Shown: piece by piece, positions 56,381-64,000 of the stretch
Position numbering within the stretch: position 1 is the stretch's first letter
How the letters are laid out: the number at the start of each line of letters is the position of its first letter
NCBI GenBank assembly: GCA_036563245.1
Contig: DATCMU010000034.1
Location: forward strand, 1 to 64,000
Source of the DNA: DATCMU01 sp036563245
Lineage (GTDB): Bacteria > Pseudomonadota > Alphaproteobacteria > Rhizobiales > Devosiaceae
Length of the DNA stretch: 64,000 nucleotides
Reading direction: 5' to 3'
Position numbers and translations under genes: made by a program
The notes under the pieces: model-generated
What the model was told of the DNA's origin: nothing
What the model saw: the letters and a program-made list of their open reading frames with translations, nothing else
Databases searched by the model: none

Positions 56381-58462
56381 ATGGCAATCAGCGCGCGCAT
56401 AGGCGTCGATATCGGCGGCACGTTCACCGACCTGGTCCTGGCCGCCAGCGACGGTCGGCGTTTCACCAGCAAGGTCTCATCGACGCCCGCGCGACCTGAA
56501 GAAGCGGTTCTCGCCGGAATTCGCGCGCTTCTGGAGGAAGCCGCCCTTGGGGCCGGCGATATCACCGCAGTGCTGCACGGTACGACCGTTGGCTCCAATG
56601 CCATCCTGCAAAAGCGCGGAGGGCATATCGGGCTTCTGACCACCAGGGGCTTCCGCGACGTGCTGGAGATCGGGCGCCTGCGCACGCCGGGCATGTTCGA
56701 TCTTTCATGGGACAAACCGGCGCCACTCGTGCCGCGCCATCTGCGCTTCGAGGTCACCGAGAGGATTGCGGCGGATGGCAGCATCGTCACCGCCCTCGAC
56801 GAGGATGAACTGGGCGCGCTCTGCCGGCGCTTCCTGGAGGCGGAACTGGACACGCTGGCGCTGTGCTTTCTCAATTCCTACCGCAATCCCGCGCACGAAT
56901 TGCGCGCTGCCGAGATCGTTCGCGCGGCCGTGCCCCGACTGCCGGTCTCCGCTTCGGTCGCGATCCTGCCCGAACAGCGCGAATACGAGCGCACGTCCAC
57001 CACGGTGGTGAACGCCTATGTCCTTCCCGTCATGCGCGACTATCTGGTCGCGCTGCAGGCGGGCCTGCGCAAGGCCGGCATCGGGGCGCCGCTGTTCATC
57101 AGCAATTCAAATGGCGGACTTGCGCCCGTGCATGTCGCGCAGCAAAAGCCGGTCATGTTCATCTCCTCCGGGCGCGCGGCGGGGGCGACGGGCGCAGCGC
57201 ATGCGGGCCGGACCTCTGGCATTCCCAACCTGGTGGCCTTCGATATGGGCGGCACCACCGCGTCGGCTTCGCTGATCAGGGGCGGTGAACTCACCCGCAC
57301 CACGGAATATGAGTTCCGCGATGGCATTTCCACGCCGAGCCGCTTCATCAAGGCGGGCGGATACCTGATGCGGGTGCCCACGGTCGATGTGGCCGAAATC
57401 GGCAACGGGGCCGGCTCAATCGCGCATGTCGACGATGGCGGTCTGATCTCGGTCGGGCCTGTTTCCGCTGGCGCCAGCCCGGGGCCGGCCTGTTATGGCG
57501 CGGGCGGCGATCGCCCGACCCTGACCGACGCCAACCTGGTTCTGGGCTACCTGCCCGACCGGCTGGCCGGTGGCAGCATGGCGCTATCTGTCGACCTCGC
57601 CGCCGCCGCCATCGAGGAACATGTGGCAAGGCCGGCCGGCCTGTCACTGGTCGAGGCGGCGCTGGGAATGCGGGCCATTGCCAATTCCAACATGTCGCGC
57701 GCCATCCGCGCGGTGACGGTGGAGCGCGGACAGGACCCGCGTGATTTCGTGCTGTTCGCATTTGGTGGCGCGGGGCCCAACCATGCCTGCGATCTCGCCA
57801 GAAGCGTCGGCATTACCCGGATCGTGCTGCCCCCGGGACCCGGAGTGTTCACCGCTTCGGGCATGCTCGAGGCGGCGGTTGAATATTTCTTCATTCGTCC
57901 TTTCGCCCGCGGGCCGGGCAGGCTTGATCCCGCCGACCTGCGCGCCGAAGCGTCGACGCTGCGCGAACAGGCCAGCCGGGAGTTGCGGGCCGAGGGATTG
58001 GACATCGCCGCCGTGCAATTCGGCTTCGAGATCGACATGCGGTTCCGCGGCCAGGATTCCGAACTCCAGATCGCGGTAGAGCCTTTCGGGGAAGAATTGT
58101 CTTCGCCCGACCTGAACACCCGTTTCCTCGCCGCCTATGAAGACATGTTCGGATATGTCTCATCGGACGGCATCGAGACCGTCAATCTGCGCCTGCGCGC
58201 GCATTGGCCGCCTGCGCCCCGCCCCATGCCCGCCCCGAGCGCGCCCTCCGGCCTGCCGGCGCGACCGCTCGCGGATCGACTGGTGCATTTCCGGGCCGAT
58301 GCCGGTCCGGTGCTCACCCCCGTGCATGACCGGAACGCTGTCACGGGCCCTGTCGCGGGGCCCGCGATCTTCGAGAGTGCCGATACCACGTTCACCATAC
58401 CCCCCGGCGCTCTGGCGGAACCGGATCGGCACGGCAACCTCGTGGTGACCTTTCGTGACTGA
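56381..58462 (+). CDS. Hydantoinase/oxoprolinase family protein, subunit A (HyuA type)
   Basis: A 693-residue HyuA-type subunit. RIGVDIGGTFTDLVL (residues 6-20) is the ASKHA ATP-binding start, LHGTTVGSNAIL follows, and VAFDMGGTTASASLI is the second phosphate loop. The family includes N-methylhydantoinase, 5-oxoprolinase and acetone/acetophenone carboxylases, all using ATP to activate a carbonyl or amide. It pairs with the B subunit encoded next (8-bp overlap). Neither subunit reveals the substrate. ATG at 56381 gives the usual N-terminus; a TTG at 56339 would overlap an operator-like site. Confidence 0.88.
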   Translation: MAISARIGVDIGGTFTDLVLAASDGRRFTSKVSSTPARPEEAVLAGIRALLEEAALGAGDITAVLHGTTVGSNAILQKRGGHIGLLTTRGFRDVLEIGRLRTPGMFDLSWDKPAPLVPRHLRFEVTERIAADGSIVTALDEDELGALCRRFLEAELDTLALCFLNSYRNPAHELRAAEIVRAAVPRLPVSASVAILPEQREYERTSTTVVNAYVLPVMRDYLVALQAGLRKAGIGAPLFISNSNGGLAPVHVAQQKPVMFISSGRAAGATGAAHAGRTSGIPNLVAFDMGGTTASASLIRGGELTRTTEYEFRDGISTPSRFIKAGGYLMRVPTVDVAEIGNGAGSIAHVDDGGLISVGPVSAGASPGPACYGAGGDRPTLTDANLVLGYLPDRLAGGSMALSVDLAAAAIEEHVARPAGLSLVEAALGMRAIANSNMSRAIRAVTVERGQDPRDFVLFAFGGAGPNHACDLARSVGITRIVLPPGPGVFTASGMLEAAVEYFFIRPFARGPGRLDPADLRAEASTLREQASRELRAEGLDIAAVQFGFEIDMRFRGQDSELQIAVEPFGEELSSPDLNTRFLAAYEDMFGYVSSDGIETVNLRLRAHWPPAPRPMPAPSAPSGLPARPLADRLVHFRADAGPVLTPVHDRNAVTGPVAGPAIFESADTTFTIPPGALAEPDRHGNLVVTFRD

Positions 58463-60239
58463 TCTCTCCCAGACATCCCCCGAGACGGGCTTCACCCCCG
58501 ATCCGGTGACCTTCGCGGTCATCAAGTCGGCGCTCGATGCCATTGTCGACGAGATGGCGGCGACGGTGATGCGGACCGCGCGCTCCCCGATCGTGCGCGA
58601 CGTGCTCGACTATTCGGCCACGCTTTGCGACAGCGAGGGCCGGATCCTGAGCCAGGCCAAGACCGTGGCGCTGCATCTGGGCGCGGTGCCGGACGCCATG
58701 CAGGTCATTGTCGCGCGGTTCGCCGCGACCGCGCGCGAGGGCGACGTCTACGTGCTCAACGACCCTTACGCGGGCGGCATGCACCTGCCGGACATATTCA
58801 TGGTCAAGCCGGTCTTCTTCGAAAAGCGGCTGCAGGGATATGCGGTGGTGGTTGCCCATCATTGCGATGTCGGCGGGCGGGTACCGGGCTCGAATGCCGC
58901 CGATTCCACCGAGATCTTCCAGGAAGGCCTGCGCATTCCCCCGATGCGCCTGTTCGATGCCGGCCAGCCCAACGAAACGCTTCTGGCGCTGCTGCGCGCC
59001 AATGTGCGCCTGCCCGATCTTGTCCTGGGTGACCTCGATGCCCAATACGCCACATGCCGCACCGGCGAGCGCGAGCTCATCCGGCTGATCGAGCGGTACG
59101 GCGAGACCGGGCTTCGCGCCTATTTCGATGCGCTGCTCGATTACGGCGAGATCCTGACGCGCAAGTCCATCGCGTCCTGGCCAGACGGCATCTTCAGCTT
59201 CGAGGATGTGATCGACGGGGACGGCTTTTCCGCCGACCCGATCCCGATCCGCTGCGCCATCACTGTGAAGGGCGATGCGCTCGAGATCGATTTCGCGGGG
59301 TCGTCGCCCCAGGTCCGTGGCGCGATAAACGCCACCTTCTCGTTCACCAAGTCCGCGGCCTATCTCGCCGTCCGCTGCGCGCTCGATCGCGATGTGCCCA
59401 ACAATGCCGGCGTCTATCGCGCGATTACGGTCAGGGCACCCGACCATTCCATCCTCAAGCCGGACATGCCCGCACCGGTCGCGGCGCGCGCGCTCACCGG
59501 CTACCGGGTGGTGGATACCATGCTCGGCGCCCTGTCCAGGATCGCCCCGGCGCGGCTGATGGCGGCGGGTGAGGGCGGCAATACGGTTCTCTCCATGGGC
59601 GGCTACGACAAGAAGACCGGCGAACCCTTCGTCCTTGTGGACATGATCAACGGCGCCTGGGGCGGACGCGCCGACAAGGACGGGATCGAGGCCATCACCA
59701 ATCCGGCCCAGAACATGTCCAACCTGCCGGTCGAGACGCTGGAAAGCCGCTATCCGCTGCGCATGGAGGAATATGCATTGCGTCCGGATTCATGCGGCGC
59801 CGGCCGGTACAGGGGCGGCCTGGGCCTGATCCGGACCTATCGGATCCTTGCCGACGACACGATGGTGCAGGTGCGCGCCGACCGCACGATGACGCCCCCC
59901 TACGGCATCGCGGGCGGGCTGCCTGGCGGCCTGTCGCGCAATACGCTCAACCCAGATGCCGAGAACGCGCCCCTGCCCGGCAAGTTCACCCGCAGGCTCG
60001 GCAAGGATACCGTGATCCGGCACGAGCAGGCCGGCGGGGGCGGCAATGGCGATCCGCTTGAGCGGACTATCGAAGCCATCGCCTTCGATATCAGGGAGGA
60101 GAAGATCACTCCCGAATACGCCGCCCGTTACCACGGCGTCTGTTTTGCGGGCGATGGGGCCATCGACGCCAGGGCCACGCATTTGAACCGGGAGCGGCTG
60201 CGCGCTGCCCGAAACGATCACAGGGAGACCGGCCAATGA
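58455..60239 (+). CDS. Hydantoinase B/oxoprolinase family protein (HyuB type)
   Basis: A 594-residue HyuB-type subunit, partner of the preceding HyuA-type protein. DPVTFAVIKSALDAIVDEM opens the fold. LNDPYAGGMHLPDIF and VVAHHCDVGGRVPGS are the family metal-site blocks, and PNNAGVYRAITV and GAGRYRGGLGLIR lie further on. Together the two act on a cyclic amide, ketone or similar carbonyl with ATP. GTG at 58455 overlaps the hyuA stop by 8 bp, showing coupled expression; its last bases overlap the SDR start. Confidence 0.88.
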   Translation: MTDLSQTSPETGFTPDPVTFAVIKSALDAIVDEMAATVMRTARSPIVRDVLDYSATLCDSEGRILSQAKTVALHLGAVPDAMQVIVARFAATAREGDVYVLNDPYAGGMHLPDIFMVKPVFFEKRLQGYAVVVAHHCDVGGRVPGSNAADSTEIFQEGLRIPPMRLFDAGQPNETLLALLRANVRLPDLVLGDLDAQYATCRTGERELIRLIERYGETGLRAYFDALLDYGEILTRKSIASWPDGIFSFEDVIDGDGFSADPIPIRCAITVKGDALEIDFAGSSPQVRGAINATFSFTKSAAYLAVRCALDRDVPNNAGVYRAITVRAPDHSILKPDMPAPVAARALTGYRVVDTMLGALSRIAPARLMAAGEGGNTVLSMGGYDKKTGEPFVLVDMINGAWGGRADKDGIEAITNPAQNMSNLPVETLESRYPLRMEEYALRPDSCGAGRYRGGLGLIRTYRILADDTMVQVRADRTMTPPYGIAGGLPGGLSRNTLNPDAENAPLPGKFTRRLGKDTVIRHEQAGGGGNGDPLERTIEAIAFDIREEKITPEYAARYHGVCFAGDGAIDARATHLNRERLRAARNDHRETGQ

Positions 60240-61021
60240 GCGGGATCAGGACGGCAGTCGTCACAGGCGGCGCCAGCGGCATCGGGGAGGCCACGGTGAT
60301 GCGCTTTGCCGCGGCGGGCTGGAACGTGGTGATCGGCGACATCAATGCCGAGCGCGCCGAGGCGGTCGCGGAGGTCGCGCGCGCTGCCGGCGCGGCATCG
60401 GCAGGCGTTGTGCCGCTCGATCTCGCCGACGAGGCCAGCGTGACGGCCTTCGCCGACCGGACCTTCCGGATGCACCCGTCGGTTGATGCGGTGGTCAATT
60501 CCGGTGGCATCCTGCAAAACGGCATCCGCTTCAACGACATGCCCGTCGACGAATTCGACACGGTGTGGAGGGTGAATGTCCGCGGCACGCTGCTGATCAA
60601 CCAGGCTTTTGGCCGCCGGATGACGAAAGCGGGCTCGGGCAGCATCGTCAACATGTGCTCGCTGACGACCTATCGGGCCTCTCCGCAACCCGCCTATGCC
60701 CCTGCCAAGGCGGCCCTGAAATCGATGACGGAGACCATGGCCGCCGATTTCGGCCCCTCGGGCGTGCGGGTCAATGCCGTCGCACCGGGCTATACCCTCA
60801 CCCCGGCCATGCAGGCCCGTATCGATTCCGGCGCGCGCAATCCGCAGGCCATTCTCGACAAGTCCGCGATCAAGCGGCTGGTCCAGCCGTCCGATGTCGC
60901 GGAGGCGATCTTCTTTCTCTGCTCGGATGCGGCATCGGCGATCACCGGGGTCGTGCTGCCGGTGGATTGCGGCTGGCTCGCCTATTCCGCCTACGCGTCC
61001 TACGCCTCGCAGCCAGACTGA
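60236..61021 (+). CDS. Short-chain dehydrogenase/reductase
   Basis: A 261-residue classical SDR: VVTGGASGIGEATVM nucleotide motif, Asp at the end of beta-2 (VVIGDINAERA) favouring NAD, VNSGGI in place of NNAG, and Ser-Tyr-Lys in NMCSLTTY and PAYAPAKAAL. It would oxidise a hydroxy acid or alcohol of the pathway. The start overlaps the HyuB stop (ATGA), making it the third gene of the rightward operon. A strong hairpin follows its stop. Confidence 0.9.
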   Translation: MSGIRTAVVTGGASGIGEATVMRFAAAGWNVVIGDINAERAEAVAEVARAAGAASAGVVPLDLADEASVTAFADRTFRMHPSVDAVVNSGGILQNGIRFNDMPVDEFDTVWRVNVRGTLLINQAFGRRMTKAGSGSIVNMCSLTTYRASPQPAYAPAKAALKSMTETMAADFGPSGVRVNAVAPGYTLTPAMQARIDSGARNPQAILDKSAIKRLVQPSDVAEAIFFLCSDAASAITGVVLPVDCGWLAYSAYASYASQPD

Positions 61022-61051
61022 GGCGCCACACCTTCCGCCCTCCAGGCGCCA

Positions 61052-61103
61052 GCCGGATCGTATCCGGCCGGCTTTCTGTCTGGCCCGAAGAAAAGCCGGC
61101 CGG
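61052..61103. terminator. Bidirectional terminator between SDR and aldehyde dehydrogenase genes
   Basis: Two overlapping folds are possible. GCCGGAT (61052-61058) with ATCCGGC (61062-61068) is followed by CGGCTTTCT. Alternatively CCGGCCGGCTTTCT (61064-61077) pairs with AGAAAAGCCGGCCGG (61089-61103) with one bulged A. Placed between convergent genes with T or A runs on both sides, it suits termination in both directions. Confidence 0.65.
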
Positions 61104-61116
61104 CTCCTCGCCCGGC

Positions 61117-62577
61117 CTAGTTGAAGTTGAGATACATCGTCTTTTTCTGGAAATAGCCTTCCAGCCCGTACTTGCCGTCCTCGCCGCCAATGCCGCTGTC
61201 GCGCATTCCGGCGTGGTGCGCCTGCACCACGTCGCCGCCCGGCTTGTTGACGTAGATCTCGCCGAATTTCAGCTCGCGGGTCAGGCGCATGATACGGCGC
61301 ATGTCCCGGGTGAAGACATAGGCCGACAGGCCGTAGCGGCTCTCGTTCGCCAGCCGCATGGCCTCGTCGAAGTCGCCAACGCGCATGATCGGCACGACCG
61401 GGCCAAAGACCTCATCCTGCATGATCTTTAGGGCGTTGTCGTTCACGCTCATCACGGTTGGCTGGTACCAGTGCCCCCTGCCAAAGCCTTCGCCGCTCAT
61501 CCGCCTGCCGCCGGTCAGCACTTCGGCGCCCGCCTCGACCGCGGCCCCGACCATGGCCTCCACCTTTTCCAGCTCCGGGCGGCTGAATTTCGGCCCGACA
61601 TCGACAAGCTGGCGCGGATCGCCAACCTTGAGGGCCTCGACCGCCCTGATGAACCGCTCGGTGAACTCATCGGCGATCTTCTCGTGCACATACATGCGCT
61701 CGTTGCAGATGCAGATCTGCCCGCAATTCTCGAAGCGAGACTGCACCGCCGCGTTGACGGCGGCGGCAATGTCGGCGTCCTCGGCGACCACGAAGGGTGC
61801 CTTGCCACCCAGTTCGAGCCGCAGAATCTTGAGATCGTCGGCAGCGGCGCGAAAGATCGACTTGCCGGCCCGCACGCTCCCGGTCAGGGTGACCAGGCGC
61901 GTATAGGGATGGGTGACGAGCGCATTGCCCAGCACCTCGCCGGTGCCCGACACAACATTGATCACCCCTGCGGGAAACCCGGCCTCCACGGCCAGTTGCG
62001 CGATCTCGAAGGCGGAAAGCGGTGTGCCTTCGTGCGCCTTGACCACGACGGTATTTCCGGCCAGCAGCGCCGGCCCGATCTTGCGGCACACAAGACCCGC
62101 GGGATAGTTCCACGCGGTCAGCGCCACGACCACGCCGTGGGCAACCTTCTGGATCCAGATCTGCTCGTTGGGATTGTCGGAGGGAATGATGTCTCCGGTC
62201 ACGCGCCGCGCTTCCTCGGCGGCATAGGTGAGATAGAGCGCGGCGCCCTCGATCTCGCCGCGTGCCTCTGCGAGCGGCTTGCCCTGTTCCGCGATGACGA
62301 CCTGCGCCAGCCGTTCGCGGTTCTGCAGGATCAGCCGGGCCAGGCGCTTCAGCAATTCGGCTCGCTCGATTGGGGGCAGGGCCTCCCATTCGGGCTGGGC
62401 CCGCCATGCGGCCGACAGCGCCCGATCCGCATCCGCCTCGCTGCCGCGCGGCACGGAGGCAATGATCTCCTCGGTCGCCGGGTTCTCGACCTCGATCCAT
62501 TCCTTGACCGTGGAATCGACCCACTCGCCATCGATGAAGTGACGATAGCGGTCGGTGCCCTTGACCAGTTCCTTCAT
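61117..62577 (-). CDS. Aldehyde dehydrogenase (AldA-like)
   Basis: A 486-residue NAD(P)-dependent aldehyde dehydrogenase. The general base Glu255 lies in LELGGKAPF and the catalytic Cys289 in NCGQICICNERMYV, which matches the GQ-C-C-ER-YV pattern of lactaldehyde/glycolaldehyde dehydrogenase AldA. ALTAWNYPAGL is the cofactor-loop region. The likely start is ATG at 62577 (MKELVKGTDRYRHFIDGEW) by homology; upstream ATGs lack a ribosome binding site. It faces the SDR gene convergently and the DapA-like gene divergently, with a GntR-type site between the latter two. Confidence 0.9.
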   Translation of the reverse strand: MKELVKGTDRYRHFIDGEWVDSTVKEWIEVENPATEEIIASVPRGSEADADRALSAAWRAQPEWEALPPIERAELLKRLARLILQNRERLAQVVIAEQGKPLAEARGEIEGAALYLTYAAEEARRVTGDIIPSDNPNEQIWIQKVAHGVVVALTAWNYPAGLVCRKIGPALLAGNTVVVKAHEGTPLSAFEIAQLAVEAGFPAGVINVVSGTGEVLGNALVTHPYTRLVTLTGSVRAGKSIFRAAADDLKILRLELGGKAPFVVAEDADIAAAVNAAVQSRFENCGQICICNERMYVHEKIADEFTERFIRAVEALKVGDPRQLVDVGPKFSRPELEKVEAMVGAAVEAGAEVLTGGRRMSGEGFGRGHWYQPTVMSVNDNALKIMQDEVFGPVVPIMRVGDFDEAMRLANESRYGLSAYVFTRDMRRIMRLTRELKFGEIYVNKPGGDVVQAHHAGMRDSGIGGEDGKYGLEGYFQKKTMYLNFN

Positions 62578-62730
62578 TGCCTGCAAAGCGAAAACTCCTG
62601 TATCCGGGCGATATGGGAAGGCGGGCAAGTCCGGCATCGGACACGGCCGGCGACGTTGCGGCAATCGGCCGACACGCATCGAGCCTTGTGCACAAGGACA
62701 ATTGCCCGCCGGCCTGCCTTCGTCAAGAAG

Positions 62731-62743
62731 AATGTTGACAATT
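62731..62743. promoter_or_regulatory. Probable GntR operator 3
   Basis: AATGTTGACAATT reads AATTGTCAACATT on the complement and shares 11 consecutive bases (AATTGTCAACA) with operator 1 at 56266-56283. It lies in the divergent gap between the aldehyde dehydrogenase and DapA-like genes, 60 bp before the latter. Confidence 0.58.
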
Positions 62744-62802
62744 AGCGATTAATCCTGTCACCTGCCGACCATCGGATCCGCCCCAGGAACTTACGCCACG
62801 CG

Positions 62803-63777
62803 ATGCCAGTCCCGCCCTATTCCCGGTATCTGTCGACGGCGATCGCAACGCCGATCACGTCGGGCCTGCGTCCGGATGCCGAGCGCCTGGTGCGGTTCGC
62901 CCGGCACCTGCTCGGCGAAGGGGTGGACGGGATCACGATTTTCGGCACCACCGGGGAAGGGCCGGAATTTTCCGTCCGCGACCGGATGGCGACGCTCGAC
63001 GCCCTGGTCGCCGCCGGAATAGAGCCCCGGCGCATCATCGTTTCGACAGGGGCGCTCGCCTTCGAGGATTCCGTAACGCTGTCGCGCCACGCTTCGGGTC
63101 ATGGGGTGGCGGGTTGCCTTCTGATGACGCCGTGCATGTATCGCGGCGGCATCACCGATCACGGCGTTTTCGAATTCTATCGCCAGGTTATCGAGCGGAC
63201 CAGCCGGGCCGACCTGCGCCTGTTCGTCTATAACTTCCCCGATATTTCAGGCGTCACCATTTCGCTTCCGGTCCTGCGCCGGCTGACCGAGAAATTTCCC
63301 GGCGTCATCGCCGGCCTCAAGGACAGCGGCGGTGACCCCGGGCTGACGAAGCAATACATCCTGTCCTTTGCCGGCCTGTCGATCTTCACCGGCAACGAGA
63401 TCGACATTCCCGAACTCAACCCGCTGGGGCTGGCGGGCACCGTGTGCGGTCTCGCCAATATCATGCCCGGCTTCATGCGCACCCTGGTCGATGTGCGCAA
63501 CGGCTACGAGGGCCGCCCGCTGGTCGAGGCGCTGCGCCGCGCCGATGCGATCCTGTCGCGTTATGCGTTCATTCCCTCGGCCAAGTCGATCATTGCCGAT
63601 ACGATGTCGGATGATTCCTGGCTGCGGGTAATGCCGCCGATGACCCTGCCGCCCACGGTGCAGCGCAACCAGATCGTCAGCGCTTATCGGCAGTGGGAAA
63701 GCTCCGTTTCCGGGCTAGTCCGGACCCCGCGAGCGCCTGCTTCGGACAGCAATGTCACCCCGATCAGGATCGCCTGA
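62803..63777 (+). CDS. Dihydrodipicolinate synthase/N-acetylneuraminate lyase family aldolase
   Basis: A 324-residue class I aldolase of the DapA superfamily. The pyruvate-binding motif is GTTGEGPEF (residues 48-56), the proton-relay Tyr143 lies in FVYNFPD and the Schiff-base Lys173 in AGLKDSGGD. The catabolic setting argues against lysine synthesis; sugar-acid dehydratase/aldolase functions (KDG aldolase or ketoglutaric-semialdehyde-forming type) are plausible. The 30-residue C-terminal extension beyond the barrel is unusual. The next gene, a class II aldolase, starts 35 bp downstream. Confidence 0.87.
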   Translation: MPVPPYSRYLSTAIATPITSGLRPDAERLVRFARHLLGEGVDGITIFGTTGEGPEFSVRDRMATLDALVAAGIEPRRIIVSTGALAFEDSVTLSRHASGHGVAGCLLMTPCMYRGGITDHGVFEFYRQVIERTSRADLRLFVYNFPDISGVTISLPVLRRLTEKFPGVIAGLKDSGGDPGLTKQYILSFAGLSIFTGNEIDIPELNPLGLAGTVCGLANIMPGFMRTLVDVRNGYEGRPLVEALRRADAILSRYAFIPSAKSIIADTMSDDSWLRVMPPMTLPPTVQRNQIVSAYRQWESSVSGLVRTPRAPASDSNVTPIRIA

Positions 63778-63812
63778 CGGGCCGCGTCGCAAATCGGTTC
63801 GGAGACGATGAA

Positions 63813-64000
63813 TTGACACTCCCGCATAACGCGCCCGACCTCGACACGCCGGAAATCCGCGACGCGCGGCGGGAACTGGCCGCCTGTTTCCGCATGGCCG
63901 CCCGCCTTGGAATGCACGAGGGCATCTGCAACCATTTCTCGGCGCTCGTGCCCGGCTCAAGCGAACTGTTCCTGGTCAACCCCTATGGCTATGCCTTTGC
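63813..64000 (+). CDS. Class II aldolase/adducin family protein (5' part, cut by window edge)
   Basis: Sixty-two codons are visible before the window ends. TTG at 63813 has GGAG about 9 nt upstream; the nearest ATG in the region is in another frame and stops at once. The sequence MHEGICNHFSALVPGS followed by LVNPYGYAF matches the N-terminal part of the class II aldolase/adducin fold (typically G..NHIS.R.PG....FL.NP.G), including the Asn and Ser of the phosphate pocket. It is probably a zinc-dependent aldolase or decarboxylase belonging to the second catabolic locus. Confidence 0.8.
   Translation, partial: MTLPHNAPDLDTPEIRDARRELAACFRMAARLGMHEGICNHFSALVPGSSELFLVNPYGYAF

Overview
This GC-rich window comes from an alphaproteobacterium of the order Hyphomicrobiales (Rhizobiales). 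The evidence is gene order and gene content: aroA-cmk-rpsA, sppA-ihfB-lapA-trpF-trpB-trpA-accD-folC, trxA-addA-addB-(nucleotidyltransferase)-tsaE-divL, and ahcY-HPr-EIIA-hprK-chvG-chvI-pckA. A class II (CP4-like) EPSP synthase, a truncated HprK and a DivL pseudokinase also fit. A member of the Devosia/Pelagibacterium group is my best guess, but the window alone cannot settle the family. No insertion sequence, prophage or CRISPR array was seen.

Layout. (1) Positions 1-4640 are a mixed region: DUF1150 and Hsp20 (the latter with a ROSE-like RNA thermometer), a GT2 glycosyltransferase, a secreted PEBP-like protein, a ribokinase, a DUF1697 protein and a formylglycine-generating enzyme. (2) Positions 4699-17831 form one catabolic locus read outward from a divergent promoter at about 8950-9171. 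Leftward it encodes a sugar-type ABC importer (binding protein and two permeases) plus a two-domain NTF2/SnoaL-like protein. Rightward it encodes the importer ATPase, a histidinol-dehydrogenase-like alcohol dehydrogenase, a second two-domain NTF2 protein, an SDR, a LacI regulator, a third NTF2 protein, a bicupin, an alpha/beta hydrolase and an RraA-type aldolase. A perfect 20-bp palindrome in the divergent promoter is the likely LacI operator. (3) Positions 18340-52390 are the conserved core: tRNA-Ala, aromatic and tryptophan synthesis, ribosomal protein S1, fatty-acid and folate synthesis, AddAB recombination, cell-cycle kinase DivL, S-adenosylhomocysteine hydrolase, the regulatory PTS with ChvGI, PEP carboxykinase, endonuclease III and adenosine kinase. 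(4) Positions 52443-64000 are a second catabolic locus around a GntR/FCD regulator: a TRAP importer, a hydantoinase/oxoprolinase-type HyuAB pair, an SDR, an aldehyde dehydrogenase, a DapA-family aldolase and the start of a class II aldolase.

Both accessory loci look like complete import-and-degradation systems: a binding-protein importer, oxidoreductases, hydrolases and aldolases, with a dedicated regulator and recognisable operators. Their substrates cannot be read from sequence. The most promising undescribed system is the 4699-17831 locus, which pairs an HpsN/HisD-type dehydrogenase with three two-domain NTF2 proteins and an RraA-type lyase. The second is the GntR locus, where three copies of one operator motif link the divergent TRAP/HyuAB and aldehyde-dehydrogenase/aldolase units.
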